A stretch of DNA of 64,000 nt from Neckera pumila (GCA_963969595.1 OZ018410.1:21376913-21440912); one strand, 5' to 3'. Numbered from the stretch's first letter, positions 32,889 through 44,793 are shown. The notes: generated from the letters alone by a model not told the origin. Translations and numbers: made by a program.

Positions 32889-33356
32889 ATGGCGTCGCTC
32901 AAGTTCCTTGCAGTAGTTCAACTGCTTCTAGCCATCCTCTGGTTCTCGGAGTCTGCTCGGCCAACCTTTGTTGAATCCGAATCATCTGCCATGGATCAAA
33001 CGTTGGCAAGGATCCCCGTTGTTGGCTCTCAAGCCGTAACTAACCCCTGCCACCCACAAGACATTAGCATCCAGCAATACAAGGCCTCCAGCTCAGGCCT
33101 TCCCGTTTGGCAAGTCGACATCAAGAACTTGTGCACCAACCCTCCATGCATGATCTCCGAAGTGATCCTGCAATGTGGTGCATTTCACACGCCCACTCTG
33201 GTGAACCCCCACATATTCAGGCGTTATGACATGAAAGCCAGGACTTGTATTGTGAATGACGGGAATAAGATTGAGAATGCAAATACAGTGTCGTTTGAGT
33301 ATAGTGAGATCATGAAAGAGCCACTGACGATCTCCAACAGCTTGCAGATGTATTGA
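32889..33356 (+). CDS. TPD1-like: TPD1-like secreted cysteine-rich protein, U2 copy, altered C-terminus
   Basis: TPD1 family proteins are small secreted ligands; Arabidopsis TPD1 acts with the EMS1/EXS receptor kinase in anther cell fate (known family biology). This copy is 155 residues from the ATG at 32,889 in context taccATGG. An N-terminal signal peptide (LAVVQLLLAILWF, cleavage near residues 20-23) is followed by the family core: NPCHPQDISIQQY, PVWQVDIKNLC, CMISEVILQCGAFHTPTLVNP, FRRYDMKARTCIVNDG and VSFEYSE. Cysteines are at 54, 82, 87, 96 and 120. The sixth, Cys155 in the U3 copy, is missing because a 79-bp deletion after codon 147 joins the frame to former 3' UTR, giving the tail ISNSLQMY. 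No intron interrupts the frame. It may still be secreted, but folding could be affected. Confidence 0.85.
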   Translation: MASLKFLAVVQLLLAILWFSESARPTFVESESSAMDQTLARIPVVGSQAVTNPCHPQDISIQQYKASSSGLPVWQVDIKNLCTNPPCMISEVILQCGAFHTPTLVNPHIFRRYDMKARTCIVNDGNKIENANTVSFEYSEIMKEPLTISNSLQMY

Positions 33357-33462
33357 AGAGTAAATAAATTGGCTTTTGGAAGCAGTAGCTAGTGGCTAGC
33401 TTTTGAGGAAGTTGCTTGTTCGCCGATTGGCAATGCATGTAGGTGGCCAATGATCCTCCAAT

Positions 33463-33468
33463 AATAAA
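33463..33468 (+). terminator. Polyadenylation signal, U2 TPD1-like gene
   Basis: AATAAA within ctccaataataaagaa is conserved at 50,250 in U3, about 110 bp after the stop. Confidence 0.55.
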
Positions 33469-33479
33469 GAATTGATTTG

Positions 33480-34805
33480 AATTGAAAAGTATTAAAAGAT
33501 TATCTAGAATTATGTGGATATTTTGATGTCGAATCATTTTTTGGCTTTTTTAGATGAACGGTTGTTGTTTCAATGATACATTTAAATGATGAAAAGTTTC
33601 TTAGGATTTACAAACCTTTCATACGTAGACCTAACTAGCTAATCCAGAAGATGAGGATGTAAACCCTATTGCTGCCCTATCAATTCTATGATGAATAGTT
33701 TCAATTTCATTTCTACAATTTCTTTGAATGTAATTCATGAGACATTTTTATATAGTCCTTGGTGCCAAACAATCAATCCAAAGCCATTGAAAGAAAAAAT
33801 TTAGTTATAAAATGGAAAAAAAATATTAAAAAAACTCCCATATTTTGCTCAAGAGTTGAAATTCTATAGAAAGCATTAAAAAATTTATAATTTGTCAAAA
33901 AACTCAATGAATCTTTTATTACCAAGGCATTCCATGGATTTTCTCAATTACTACTTTATCGGCATTCTTTTACAATTTAAATTTTTTCAAAGAACCTTTA
34001 GTTATCTATTGTTATGAACCAATGAAAAGTTCTTTGAAAACCTCTCAATACAAAATAGAGTCAAAGACACTCTTGTAGAGATTTATTCCATATGTAACCT
34101 TTTTATTTGTAATCTAGCAAGCAAACAAAGAAATTCATGAGCTTGAATGTATAGTAGCCTTAGTCATTAGATTGTTCATTTCTAATTCAAAAGTTGTCGA
34201 AAATGCAAAAGAATTTCACTCAAATGGTGACGCTATATTGAAAGTATTATATCATAAGAAAATTCTTCAATAATTTTATTTATGATTTGTCCTATTTCCT
34301 ATTTGTTGCAGTTTTTCACGGTAATTTGTAGTCAAAAGTTTTCAATGAACATTCCATTGCTTTAGTATTTTTAATTTTTACCATTTATAAATCCAAAATT
34401 CACAAGAAACTAAGAGATCCAGTTTGGACCTTTTTGCAAATTAAGACAAGCATGCATGTTGCCAATTTTTGAGTATAAACTTTGAATGTGTATGGACATA
34501 TTAAATATCTCCAATTCAAAAAAAAGTTTGCTGCATTGTAAGAAGAAATTTTCATCTCACCAAGGACATTGAAAATATAATAAATCCAAAAGAAATTTGA
34601 TGCATAGCTATCTACTCGCACAACGCTTCTTGATGCCAAAGCAAGGTTTAGTGGTCTAAGTGGGTGCAACCTTCCAACAATTTATAAACAGGAAGATCCA
34701 ACCACAATTTATAAATACGGAGACCCAACCTCAATTTTCAACCAACTTTTTCATTATACCAATGAGATTTGTAAGTTTCATTCATCATATTTAGGGCTTA
34801 GTTAT
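33480..34805. other. 3' flank of the U2 TPD1-like gene, no further gene
   Basis: It is collinear with U3 50,270-52,177; from 34,055 it is also collinear with U1 1-768. Conserved phrases include tccttggtgccaaacaatca and tttgctcaagagttgaa. No gene is seen. Confidence 0.7.
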
Positions 34806-35694
34806 TCCCTAAAGGTCCAAGGTTTTTTTTTGCCCCAAAACATCCAAAACTGCTTTTTTTTATAGCAAAGAGAAAAACAAATTAAAAATGTTTTTTTGCA
34901 AATCTAATCATAGGATCTTATACCTTAATTTAAGAATTTAAGAATTTTTGACCGCACAAATTGCAAGATATCTACTTTTAAAGTAAAAAAAAATAAGTTT
35001 TTCAACACATTGTAGGACTAGATTTTTTGACTTTGAACATTTTGAACTTTACATTTTTGAACTACAGAGTTTTGAGCTTTAAACTTTTATAGTGGAAAAA
35101 TGAGGTGAGAGTCTAGGAAAAAAAATCCAAATAAAGAAAAATTTAATTATTAAAAAAATATTAAGTCGAAACATATATGAGATAGTAGGAAAATCTAAAA
35201 TCTAAAAATATCTTTTATTTGGAATTAGAATGCACTAATTCCAATGGTGAGATTGTTCTAGCAGAAAAAAATAAACCTTGTGGAATTTGTTTTTTGAAAA
35301 ATTGTAAAAGTTGCATTCAAAAATGAATCCTTCAAGATGTTTTTTTCAAAAAGATGCTTTAAGTGCCCTAAAAGTGTCCATAACTTTCTCATACAGAATC
35401 CAAATGAAATGAATCAAAGCTTTTCCAAATAGACTAAAATATAAACTATAAGAAAAAAAAAATGATTGAAAAAAACAATTGCAATTTTTTTTGCTGCCTC
35501 CCAAAAGCTGTTTTGAGCTTATTTGGGCATAATTTTTTTTCCTGGGCACCAATTCAAAAAAATTAATATTCCCATAAAACTTAGAAGTTTTTTTATATTC
35601 AAAAAAGTTTCGAAAAATCATGACAAAAATTTAACCCATAGGTACCTGCCCGGAATCCCATTTGTCCTCCAAAGAAACAATGGGCTTTTAGGGG
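34806..35694 (+). mobile_element. A-type TTAA element, U2 ortholog of 769-1683
   Basis: A decayed TTAT (34,802-34,805) precedes TCCCTAAAGGTCCAAGG, and GGGCTTTTAGGGG precedes a decayed TTAG (35,695-35,698). The flanks match U1 exactly (tttagggctta / aaaagtacgct). It was therefore present in the common ancestor of U1 and U2, or lost precisely from U3. Confidence 0.85.
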
Positions 35695-35884
35695 TTAGTA
35701 GAAAAGTACGCTCGAGAAAGGAAGAAGACTTAGCCCAAAGCCCATGGGTGTAGAAAGGAGCATAATTTTCCACTGATCGCTCCACACGATGCACAACTAG
35801 CAGTTAAGTGTGTACAAGTCTTTTTTGTGCATAATATCTTGGTGTAAAGTGGGTACCCCTCAATCCGCTACTTTTTGCTCATGT

Positions 35885-36447
35885 GGGATTAGATTTTCTT
35901 TCTATCTTAAGTAGAAATAGATACAAGATAGAAGGAAAATCTAAATTATTAGTATCTCCAAAATGGAATTAAAATGCACAAATTCCAATAGTGAGATTGT
36001 TAAAGCAAGAAAACTAAACCATGTGGAATTTTTTTTTTTTAAAATTGTAAAAATTGCATTCAAAAATAAGTCATACAAGTCATTTCTTCAAAAAAGATGC
36101 TCTAATTGCCCAAAAAACAAGATAGTCTATAACTTTCTCATTACAAATCCAAATGTAGTGAATCAAAGGTTTCCAAGTAGACAAAAATGTAGTCTATGAG
36201 GAATTTTCTTTTTAAAAATTCGAATTTTTGGAATTTTTTTGTTGCCCCTTCTCCCCCCCTTCCAAGTTCCAAGCAATTGGGGGCAAAATTTTTGTCCCCG
36301 GGCATTGATTGAAAAAAAATTTATATCCCCACAAAGCTAATAAATTTTTCTATCTTCCAAAAACGTTTGATAAAATTTCAGCCCGTAGGTACCTGCCCAA
36401 AATTCCCATTTGTCCCTTGAAGGGAAGGGACAATGGTCCTTTACGGG
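35885..36447 (+). mobile_element. A-type element, 5'-truncated
   Basis: It begins abruptly inside the A interior (tttctatcttaagtagaaat). It runs through the usual gagattgtt, cccgtaggtacctgccc and stem (catttgtccc / gggacaatg) to GGTCCTTTACGGG and TTAA 36,448-36,451. The left third is missing. Confidence 0.75.
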
Positions 36448-36888
36448 TTAAATGGGAGCAAGCCCATTGTGGGTTAAATTACATTAGTGGTGTACATTCA
36501 AGTTTTGAAAATGTACATCATTAATACAATTTAGCCTACAGTGGGCTTGCTCCATTTGGTTTCAAATGGAGTTGTTTACCTTATAAGCCTTTGAATTAAC
36601 TACTTCAGATTCCAAATTAGATGTAGTTCTATTTTTGATGTTCTTTGTTTTCTGTTTTTCTTACAGTTTTTTCTTAGAAATAGACTTTCAACCAAGTGAA
36701 AGACAAATATGTTGAATTGTTGATGTATAAACATTGTTTTCCCAAATTGGTTGAATGAAAGCATTTTTCATAATAGAAATGGAATGAATCAATTCTTCAC
36801 ACGAGTTTGGTATTGTAAGCGCCGTAGCAAAACTGCAAAAAGCAATAAGTCTTTCTATTGTCATACAATATATGATTATCTTTGGTAA

Positions 36889-37777
36889 CCCCTACATAAC
36901 CAAGGCCATTTTTTTGCCAAAAAACACTCAAAACTGCCATTTTTATAGCAAAGGGTAAAAAAATTTCAAAACTATTTTTTTTTCACATCTAACCATAGAA
37001 TCTTATATCCAACTAGTATGAAAATGTTTGCAAAAAAAATCATAATTTTTGACTGCACAAATTGCAAGATATTTGCGTTTAAAGTGAAGAAAACAAACTT
37101 TTCAGCACATTGTGCTACTATTTTGAACATTTTTTAACTTTAAGTTTTGCACTACAGAGTTTTGAGCTTTAAATCTTTATAGTGGAGAATTGAATTGAGA
37201 GTCTAGCAAAAAAAAATCAAAAAAATTTAATTTTCATTATTAAGAAAATGGTTAAGTAGAAGTCGACACAAGAAAAAGGAAAATCTAAAATAATTATATA
37301 TTTTATATGGAATTAAAATTCACTAATCCTAATGGTGAGATTGTTCTAGCAAAAAAACAAAACCACATGCAATTTTTTTTTTTTTAAATTGTAAAAATTG
37401 CATTCAGAACTGAACCCTAAAAGTTTTTTTCCAGGATGATGCTCTAAATGCCCACAAAATAAGATTGTCCATAACTTTCTCATAAAAAATCCAAAAGGAA
37501 TAAATCAAATATTTCTAGATAGACAAAAATATAATCTATGGGAAAAGAAATTTTAAAATTTTTGCAAAGTTTGTTTTACTGCCCCCTCCCCCATGTCTTG
37601 AGCTTATTTGGGCATAACTTTTGATCTCGGGCACCAATTGAAAAAAAAAAATTCCACAAAGCTTATCAGTTTTTCTATCTTTGAAAAAAGTTTCAAAGAA
37701 TCTAGACAAAATTTCAGCCCGTAGGTACTTGCCCCAAACCCAAAATGTCCGCAAAACGGACAATGGTCCTTTAGGAG
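36889..37777 (+). mobile_element. A-type TTAA element, 889 bp, absent from U1
   Basis: It is preceded by GTAA (36,885-36,888). The left end is CCCCTACATAACCAAGGCC and the right end GGTCCTTTAGGAG is followed by TTAA 37,778-37,781. The subterminal stem is tgtccg / cggaca. U1 retains the empty site at 8,669-8,672 with matching flanks on both sides. Confidence 0.9.
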
Positions 37778-38477
37778 TTAATGAAGACATAATTAGCCAT
37801 TTTGTATTAATAAAGATGAGAATTACAGATCTCTGTTAAGGAGTAAGTGTCCCATTGGCAAGAACATCAACAATGGCAAGCCCTATCCAAATTGACATGT
37901 CAATCGGGTAGGTTAGAACAAGTCAAATTTGAACAAACTCTAAATGAAACTATTGATAGTTATTGTACAAAACTGCATTGCTGAAAGCCAATGAAAGCAC
38001 AACACATTGACGAGATTTGAATCTGCTGGTAATGGTGCTCCGGGGGATCTCTCTTGGTGCCCCGAGAGCACCTTCCTAACATTTTGAGTACATCATATAG
38101 GGACTTTCTTTTTATTGATTCTGTTTATTGGCTCTATCCTTAGGACGGAGACTCTTGCATCAACTCTTGCATCAACTATAGTTTCTAAATCCTATCTACA
38201 ACCACATTTGCATTGTACATGTGGTTAGAGTTTGGTCGGAGGGGGTGTCCAACTAGTTGGACCTCCCCCCTCTTCCCTATCCAATTGGTTGGATGCCCCC
38301 TCTTTGTTCGATTGGTTGGATGGGGGGGGCAAATTTCACTACAATAGGAAGTAACAATTGCAATGCATCATCAATTATTTTGCAGTGGGTTTGTAGCGTT
38401 CATGGACCTTGCTAACAAATCATGGCCTTGTGTGATCCATTGCAAAAGTCGTAGGCATGGAACCAACGCATATTTAA

Positions 38478-39173
38478 CCCCTGAAGACCAACATGTGTTT
38501 TTTGGCAACATATAAATTTTAGGCAGATACATGTGATTAGAGATTTGCATATTTTGGGCTGAAATTTTAACGGAAGGTGGGGACAAGGAATATCTTTCAT
38601 ATGCACAAAACTTCATGACATTTGGAAATATGAGTCAAAAGTTATTGCATGATAAGTAGTTTGTTTCTCAACTTGGGCAGTCCCAACAGATCAGAAAAAA
38701 TCACTTTTTTCAAAAATGAAAATTTGATTTATTAGATTGGTTTATTGGATTTATATATACGTGGAAAGCTTTGAATCATTACATTTTGATTGATGAGTCA
38801 AAAGTTATGAGGAGTTTTAGTTTGCAAACAGTTATGGATTCTCTACTCTAAAATAAACTTCGAAGTTGTTTATTTTACTCAATTTTCAATATTTTTTGAA
38901 GAAAATAAAATCATAGGATGTAGATTATTTTTGAAAATATTACAACCATTGGCATTGACATTTTCAGTTCCAAAACAAAATTCTCAACAAATTAGTACTT
39001 TGAACCATTCTCTATTTCTAAAAGTTTTTCCACATCTTCTCAGACCAGAGTACTACAAGATCCTACAGTTATATGTGTCCAAAAGTGATATTTTTCAAAA
39101 AATTGATACTTGTACTAGAAATGGCATTTTTAGAGCATTTTTGGTGAGAACATCAGTCAAGGAACTTTAGGGG
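38478..39173 (-). mobile_element. B-type TTAA element, minus orientation, 696 bp
   Basis: TTAA 38,474-38,477, left end CCCCTGAAGACCAACATG, right end AGGAACTTTAGGGG, TTAA 39,174-39,177. The left part is the reverse complement of the right end of the element at 53,262 (aaagttat, tccaatcacatgtacctgcc). U1 lacks it near 9,826, although the flank there differs by a few bases. It is shorter than other B copies, so it is internally deleted. Confidence 0.8.
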
Positions 39174-39392
39174 TTAAGTTATGCCTAAAGTATTGCAATC
39201 TCAAATAGCTGAAAATACATTGCACAACTTAGTATAAAACCATTGCAAAATTGATATTAGATTTCTGGTATTCATTGCAAAACCGCTGCAAAAAATATTG
39301 GAATCTCACCCTTCTGTACTTATGTTTCAACTTCTGTTCCCAAGCTCTTCCTCCATTCCTAAAGTAAGTTATGGCAGATAAATTTTCCTTAA

Positions 39393-39606
39393 CCCTTGAA
39401 CGTCGAGGCGGACGTTATGCGTCCGATGAATGACAAGAGAATCTCCTGTGTAATGCAACTATTCATCCTCCAAATTTTGTTGTGAAAAGGAAGGTCCTTT
39501 ACAGTAGTTTGAAATCCAATGAATACTTTTTCATTTTTTTAAGCCAATTGTTCCCACGGTTTTGCAAAAGGGTGATTTCCACGGCCACCAGCCCGGCGTT
39601 TAAGGG
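39393..39606. mobile_element. Distinct small TTAA-flanked MITE, 214 bp
   Basis: TTAA 39,389-39,392, left end CCCTTGAACGTCGAGG, right end CGGCGTTTAAGGG, TTAA 39,607-39,610. U1 has the empty site, decayed to TGAA, at 10,062-10,065 (aattttcctgaagttc). It is more GC-rich than its surroundings (gcggacgttatgcgtccg) and unrelated to the A/B interiors, yet uses the same target. Confidence 0.85.
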
Positions 39607-40794
39607 TTAAGTTCAGTCACTTGCACCATCATGGATGATCTGCCAGTACTGAATCGTTGCTATAGAATCCAGAAACCATTGGCTTGGTGTGCTCCAGGGT
39701 GCACTCAAAATGTAAACACACCATGGATCTACAACTGCTTATTAGCCCTATCTATCAATCACCATGAATTAATGAACTATAGCAAAAAAAACATAACTTG
39801 TCCAATTGTCGTAAGACCCGGACGGCTACTAACTTTACACAGACTGCTACTAACTTTTGGAAGACTGACCACACGCAGTTCAAGTGTCAACAAGTGGGTG
39901 CCTGGGTCCACTTCCTTCACATATCTTGAAAATCATCTGAAATCCAACACGGATTTCTCAACAGATCCAAAATACAACCCCCGTGCAAGCGTATCACAAA
40001 AAGCGGTCAACCACAACATCAAACACAAAGCTCTCAATTGAAAATATACTGAAAATAATCCCATATTTGGCATTCACTCCATTGCAGATAGATGCCACAG
40101 TATACATCAAACATGGCTCAGTCTCAAAACGCATCCGGATTTTCCGGGTGGGTCACGACTGAATTGAAGGCAATTACAAATCCATATCAATCTGAAAAAG
40201 ATTGTTGGAATCCACGAAGAAACGAAATTGTTAGGTCTGGGTACTAGAGTGAATTGCAGACTGATACATACAACATGCTTTTAATACTCATACTGCTGTC
40301 TGTCAAAAATGCACGTCAAGTCCAGTGCCAGATGATTGAAATATTTGGAACCTCTTCAGATAGCTACAAATTGTTGTAACTTTGATTCCCTTCAGACTAA
40401 GTTGGTGTTGGGTACTGCTCTGTGTACAAGCTAATCCTGTTCAAACGAGTTTTTTTTACTGAAATTCCGGACCTCCTCTTATCTGGTGGCGTATGGGATT
40501 CTATTGTCATGAATCAAGGACTGGAATATGACCATTGCAAGTATCAAGGGAAGCAGAATGATGGTTCTGGGCCTCATGACAGGGCTTTTCTTGGGCCGCG
40601 TATCAGCTTGATGGCGTCATTGCATAGGCCAATTTTGGGAGGGACAACAACTTAGAGGTAAGAAGATTCTTGCGGATCCAATGAATTTCATTGAGAAAAA
40701 GAAAACATTGCTCATGACAAGGAGAGGACGGTTTGTTGACTTCAAATTGATTTTTATCTTTGTAATGTGACATTTAGAGTGCTTGTATCTGTTT

Positions 40795-40798
40795 TTAA
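40795..40798. other. Empty TTAA target site (U3) for the paired elements at 25,451-27,525
   Basis: Here gtttTTAAgtacaatttgg is continuous. In U2 the same flanks enclose 2,075 bp of two elements bounded by TTAA. Confidence 0.9.
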
Positions 40799-40799
40799 G

Positions 40800-41060
40800 T
40801 ACAATTTGGTTTGGGTGAATTGTGGTATAAGAAAACCTCACAAAGTGGGCCCAAAGTATGCTACCAAGGAGCCAAGAGTATCATGTGAGTTAATTATCGG
40901 TTTGCTCTCTTTGCAAGGGTGGAATTTAGGTTATATGAAGGGACCTCTTGAATTCTCAAAATGTAGTGTAATTCAAAATGTAGTAGCTGGTGGAGAAATA
41001 GGTAGTGGTCCAAGTTGGATTTACGCTTTGTCTAAGATTCATGTTGTTCTTTGTGGATGA
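40800..41060 (+). CDS. Unidentified open frame, U3 partner of 27,531-27,791 (doubtful gene)
   Basis: Same length, frame and stop as the U2 copy, reading NLVWVNCGIRKPHKVGPKY to ALSKIHVVLCG; an upstream start is possible at 40,767. Shared features are GEIGSGPSW and SLQGWNLGY. No domain is recognised. Preservation of the frame in both units is mildly suggestive, but the rate of amino-acid change is high. It could be an exon of an unannotated gene or a relic. Confidence 0.3.
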   Translation, partial: YNLVWVNCGIRKPHKVGPKYATKEPRVSCELIIGLLSLQGWNLGYMKGPLEFSKCSVIQNVVAGGEIGSGPSWIYALSKIHVVLCG

Positions 41061-41421
41061 GAAATCCATTTAGAATCCTACATAAACACAATCAATAACG
41101 TAATGCTAGTTTTAAGGAGGTTTTTCTATGCCAACCTCTTTGAGATAGGCCTACCAGAATTTTAGGAGAGCATGAATCCATGACAAGTTAAATCCTCACA
41201 ACTATTGAGATTTTTTTGAAATAATTGACCTTGCAATCTAATGATAGATTAATGTGGCTTGGCCATGGTCTCTCTAGGACTTACACCAAGATCATGCCAA
41301 GTTTTATTACTATTTTTTTCCTTGGGATCCCGCTTCATGGGGTCGCATTTAAAAGTGGGATACCTTTAGATTTGTGTGCTTTTGGTCCCTTGGTGTGGCC
41401 TTGGTGTAAATTGGCCTTTAA

Positions 41422-41642
41422 CCCCTAAACATCTCAATCCTTTTCTAAATATTTGCACATCTTTGCTTATATCTTTATACAGAAACATCATTTACTAGAA
41501 TTTCATGAATTTGTTCATTAAATAAGGTTGTCTTTTCTAGATTCAAATATTACATTAGATGAATGAGAACTTAGTTGGATGAAACAGTGCCTCAAAGGCA
41601 TTTGTTCATCGTCCAAAATACAGACGTTGAAGCACTTTAAGG
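41422..41642. mobile_element. Short TTAA-flanked element, 221 bp
   Basis: TTAA 41,418-41,421, left end CCCCTAAACATCTC, right end GAAGCACTTTAAGG, TTAA 41,643-41,646. U2 has the empty site at 28,150-28,153 with the flanks ggcct and acttcaattta. Confidence 0.85.
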
Positions 41643-41957
41643 TTAAACCTCAATTTAGGAAGATGACTAATTATAACTAATAATGTGATTTGATTGCATG
41701 TCATTCCAAAAAAAAGTCAAGTGCAATTTAAAATTTAATACAAACTATAGACCAAAGTAAAAAAAGATGACTTTTAGGATAATTTTAGCATTATAGATAA
41801 TCACTATATACAAATTGACCTCTAAAGGAATAAAGAGCCCACTTTGGATTTTTTGAACACTTGGATAAGATATATTGACTTTATAATTTGAAGTTTTTGC
41901 ATAAAACTTTTAGGATGGATGCTAATCCTGATAATCTGTTCGTGAAGCTTTGCTTAA

Positions 41958-42901
41958 TCCCTAAAGGTTTTAACTATGTTTCACCAAAAAAACGCTCCAA
42001 AACTGTCATTTCCAGTACAAGTTCTAATTTCTGGAAAAAAAACAATTTTGGATACATGTAACCATAAGATCTTGTAGTAAGGTTGTTTAAAAAGATGTGA
42101 GAAAAGTTTCAAAAATTTCCGCTGTGTAGCCACTGCAAGATATTAGCATTTGAAGTGACAAATTCCTTTTTTTGTCCCTGCAAAAAACTAGGCAGCTGCA
42201 CTTCACAAGGTCACATTTGTATGAAAAAATGTCCAAAATGATTGTAATTATTTGGATTCATTCTTCAAGGTAAGTTGTCTACATGCTTGAAAATTTTCAA
42301 ATCATTTGGATTTGTACAACATATAGGAAAAAAATGGTAAGTAGAAAGAAGTAGAGAATGATTCAAAATACTATATGTTAACAATTTAGTATTGGAATTC
42401 AGAAATTCCAATCCCAATGGTTTAATGTTGTGATAATCAATCTACACCTTATTTTTTATATTTTTTTCCAAAAATATTGAAAATTGAGTTAAATAAAGGA
42501 CTTCACAATTTATTTTAGAGTAGGGTTTCCATAATTGCCCGCAAAGTACGCAAAGCTTAAAATCCTCATAACTTTTGTCTCAAAAATCAAAATGGAATGG
42601 TTCAAAGCTTTCCTTGTGTATATAAATCTAGAGAAGCAATTTCGAATTTTTACTTCTCAAAAAAATGATTTTTAGAGAAGTTTTTTTGTTGCCCCAGCTG
42701 CCCGCCGAGCAATGAAAAGTACATATCATACCATAATTTTTTAACCATATAGTCAAAATTTATAAGAATTACTAGGCCTTAAAGCCACTCTTTGGGAGAA
42801 TGTTTTGTGAAAATTTCAAAGGAAAAAAATAAAACCTCCATTTGTAGTGATTTGTCCAAAATCGCTATGTTGCCAAAAAACACTATTTGGTCCTTTAGGG
42901 G
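41958..42901 (+). mobile_element. B-type TTAA element, 944 bp
   Basis: TTAA 41,954-41,957, left end TCCCTAAAGGTTTTAAC, right end TTTGGTCCTTTAGGGG, TTAA 42,902-42,905. It occupies the same TTAA that holds an unrelated E-type element in U2 (28,480-29,007). No protein-coding content. Confidence 0.85.
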
Positions 42902-43009
42902 TTAAAGTTCGTTCCAAAGCAAAATATGAATTTCAATACCAAAATAGATAGCTAAAAATATGTTCTAAAAAATGTTCATTAATTTTATTGGATAAGATAG
43001 ATTATGCCT

Positions 43010-43520
43010 ACTCAAAAGCATTTAAATTATTTAATTCCAAATAATAAGGTGAACATTACGAAGAATTTGATTTGCATGCAATGAAGGCAAGGAAAAATAC
43101 ATAAAGTCAATTAATGAATTCAATTTTGAAATTTTTCAAATAAAAACAAAAAAAAAGATTATCAATTGTTTACAAGACCATTTTAACCATTGGTATTAAC
43201 AATCCTTAATTCCTTGTAAAGTTTTTAGCAATTTGGTTTTCTCTTTCATTTGATAACATCTTATACTTTGTAAATTTTTAAAAAATGAATTTGAAATTTG
43301 TTTTGGTTAAATTTTTTTACATATATTTTTGATCCATTTTCAACATATTGACTAAAACACACAAGTCATGGAGCATATATGCTATTTTCTGAAATTATTG
43401 AAAGATAAAACTCTGCCTTTTAGAAGGCTAGAATTTTATTTACATCATGAAGTTCAAGCAAAATCATTGAATTGGCACTGAATTGGGGATTTGGACTTAG
43501 TTTAAAATATTGGAAGGATG
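43010..43520. other. U3 intergenic sequence, no gene
   Basis: It is collinear with U2 30,050-30,557. Near 43,012 it is the empty counterpart of the U2 element at 29,137-30,048. Confidence 0.6.
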
Positions 43521-43522
43521 TA

Positions 43523-44023
43523 AGGTAAAACAACCCATCACGGTCATAATTAGGAGTTTGTCCTCATGCCTTTGCTGAAATTAAAAAAAACAAAAAACAT
43601 GAAGATAAGTGTGAGAAACAGAGTGAACAGTTGAAATTATATTTTTTTTGACAAAGTATGAATTAGCTATGAATTTTTTTATTTTTTATTTTTTATTTTG
43701 CTAGCTACAAATTTTTGAAGGTTCAGCCCCAAAAGAGTCTATAGACTATTCCATAACCAACAAAAACTACATCCATAATGCTCACCTTACTCATCTAAAG
43801 AAGTCAAAATATTTTCTAATGTGAAAGATTTTAGAAAGGTCACTTTCTACAATGATTTACACTAAAAAAGTTGGGTGTTCCTAATGTAGCTACTAATCAC
43901 TCCATTAGTGTCAAATGAGACATTGATTGTAGCCCAAAATCTTACAAATTGAAAATAACCGTCATAGGATCATTCCCTAGGTGTCCATTATGGGTCATTT
44001 GACCATGATGGGTTGGTTTACCT
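43523..44023. mobile_element. TA-flanked AGGTA MITE, 501 bp
   Basis: TA on both sides. The ends are AGGTAAAACAACCCATCACG and CATGATGGGTTGGTTTACCT. U2 reads ggatgtatttggacaa without it at about 30,558. A close relative sits at 44,794-45,264. Confidence 0.9.
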
Positions 44024-44362
44024 TACTTGAACAAATTAACTAAAAGATCCTACAATTGAATTTGTTACAAAATAAATATAGATGAAGATTTTAATCTGCT
44101 TTGGATTTGAGTATTTAAAAGCAGTTTTGAGCCTCTAACTGGCCATCAATGAACTTTAGGGGTGAAAATCGTGAAATTCTCAATAAATTTAGCACTTTTC
44201 CAGACACTTGTCCTAACTTGATTTTTTACAACTCTTTGTAATGTACATACTTAAATGTCTCATTAATATTGTCTCATAATGACTCATTAATTTTGGCCTC
44301 CTACAACTCATTATTACAATAAATATATAAAAATACAATTGTTGTGGATAAGCAAAGAGAGG

Positions 44363-44626
44363 CAGGACGTTAAATTGTGCCATCCTTTGTAGAGCCTGCG
44401 GGCCAAATTCACTACAAAGAAAACGTAGGAATTTTTTATTTACCACAAACTTTATTTTTGGCAAACTCTTGAATTCATATTTGCAATCAGAGGCCCGAAT
44501 TAGCTAGGGGACTAGCAAGTATTTCTAGATACGGCTCAAATATAGGGGCCTTTTTTTACATTACCTTTGAGAACCCTGAATTAACCCTGTTGGGCCCACA
44601 AAGGATGGCACTATTTAACGTGTTTC
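44363..44626. mobile_element. MITE with 10-bp target duplication, Mutator-like, 264 bp
   Basis: CAAAGAGAGG at 44,353-44,362 is repeated at 44,627-44,636. U2 has one copy (caaagaaagg, 30,863). The inverted ends include ACGTTAAATTGTGCCATCC and GGATGGCACTATTTAACGT. The long duplication suggests a Mutator-like transposase (inference). A diverged copy may lie at 4,800-5,066. Confidence 0.8.
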
Positions 44627-44793
44627 CAAAGAGAGGGACAAAAAGTCCGATTAGATTGAGTGACCAACTTCATCATTATCCAATTGTAATGACAAATTGT
44701 GAAAGAGGGCAATTATTTTGATTAAATGGCAAGTTTAATTGCTAAACATGAAATGCTCAGATGCAAAAGTTGTAATTTATTTTTTTAATCATA

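Larger units (their letters stand above)
36450..40397. repeat. Segmental duplication block, U2 copy (partner 8,236-11,279)
   Basis: It begins with the palindromic MITE (36,450-36,561) shared with U1 and continues collinearly to the agtccagtgccagatgattg region. Insertions at 36,889, 38,478 and 39,393 interrupt it. No gene is supported. Confidence 0.85.
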
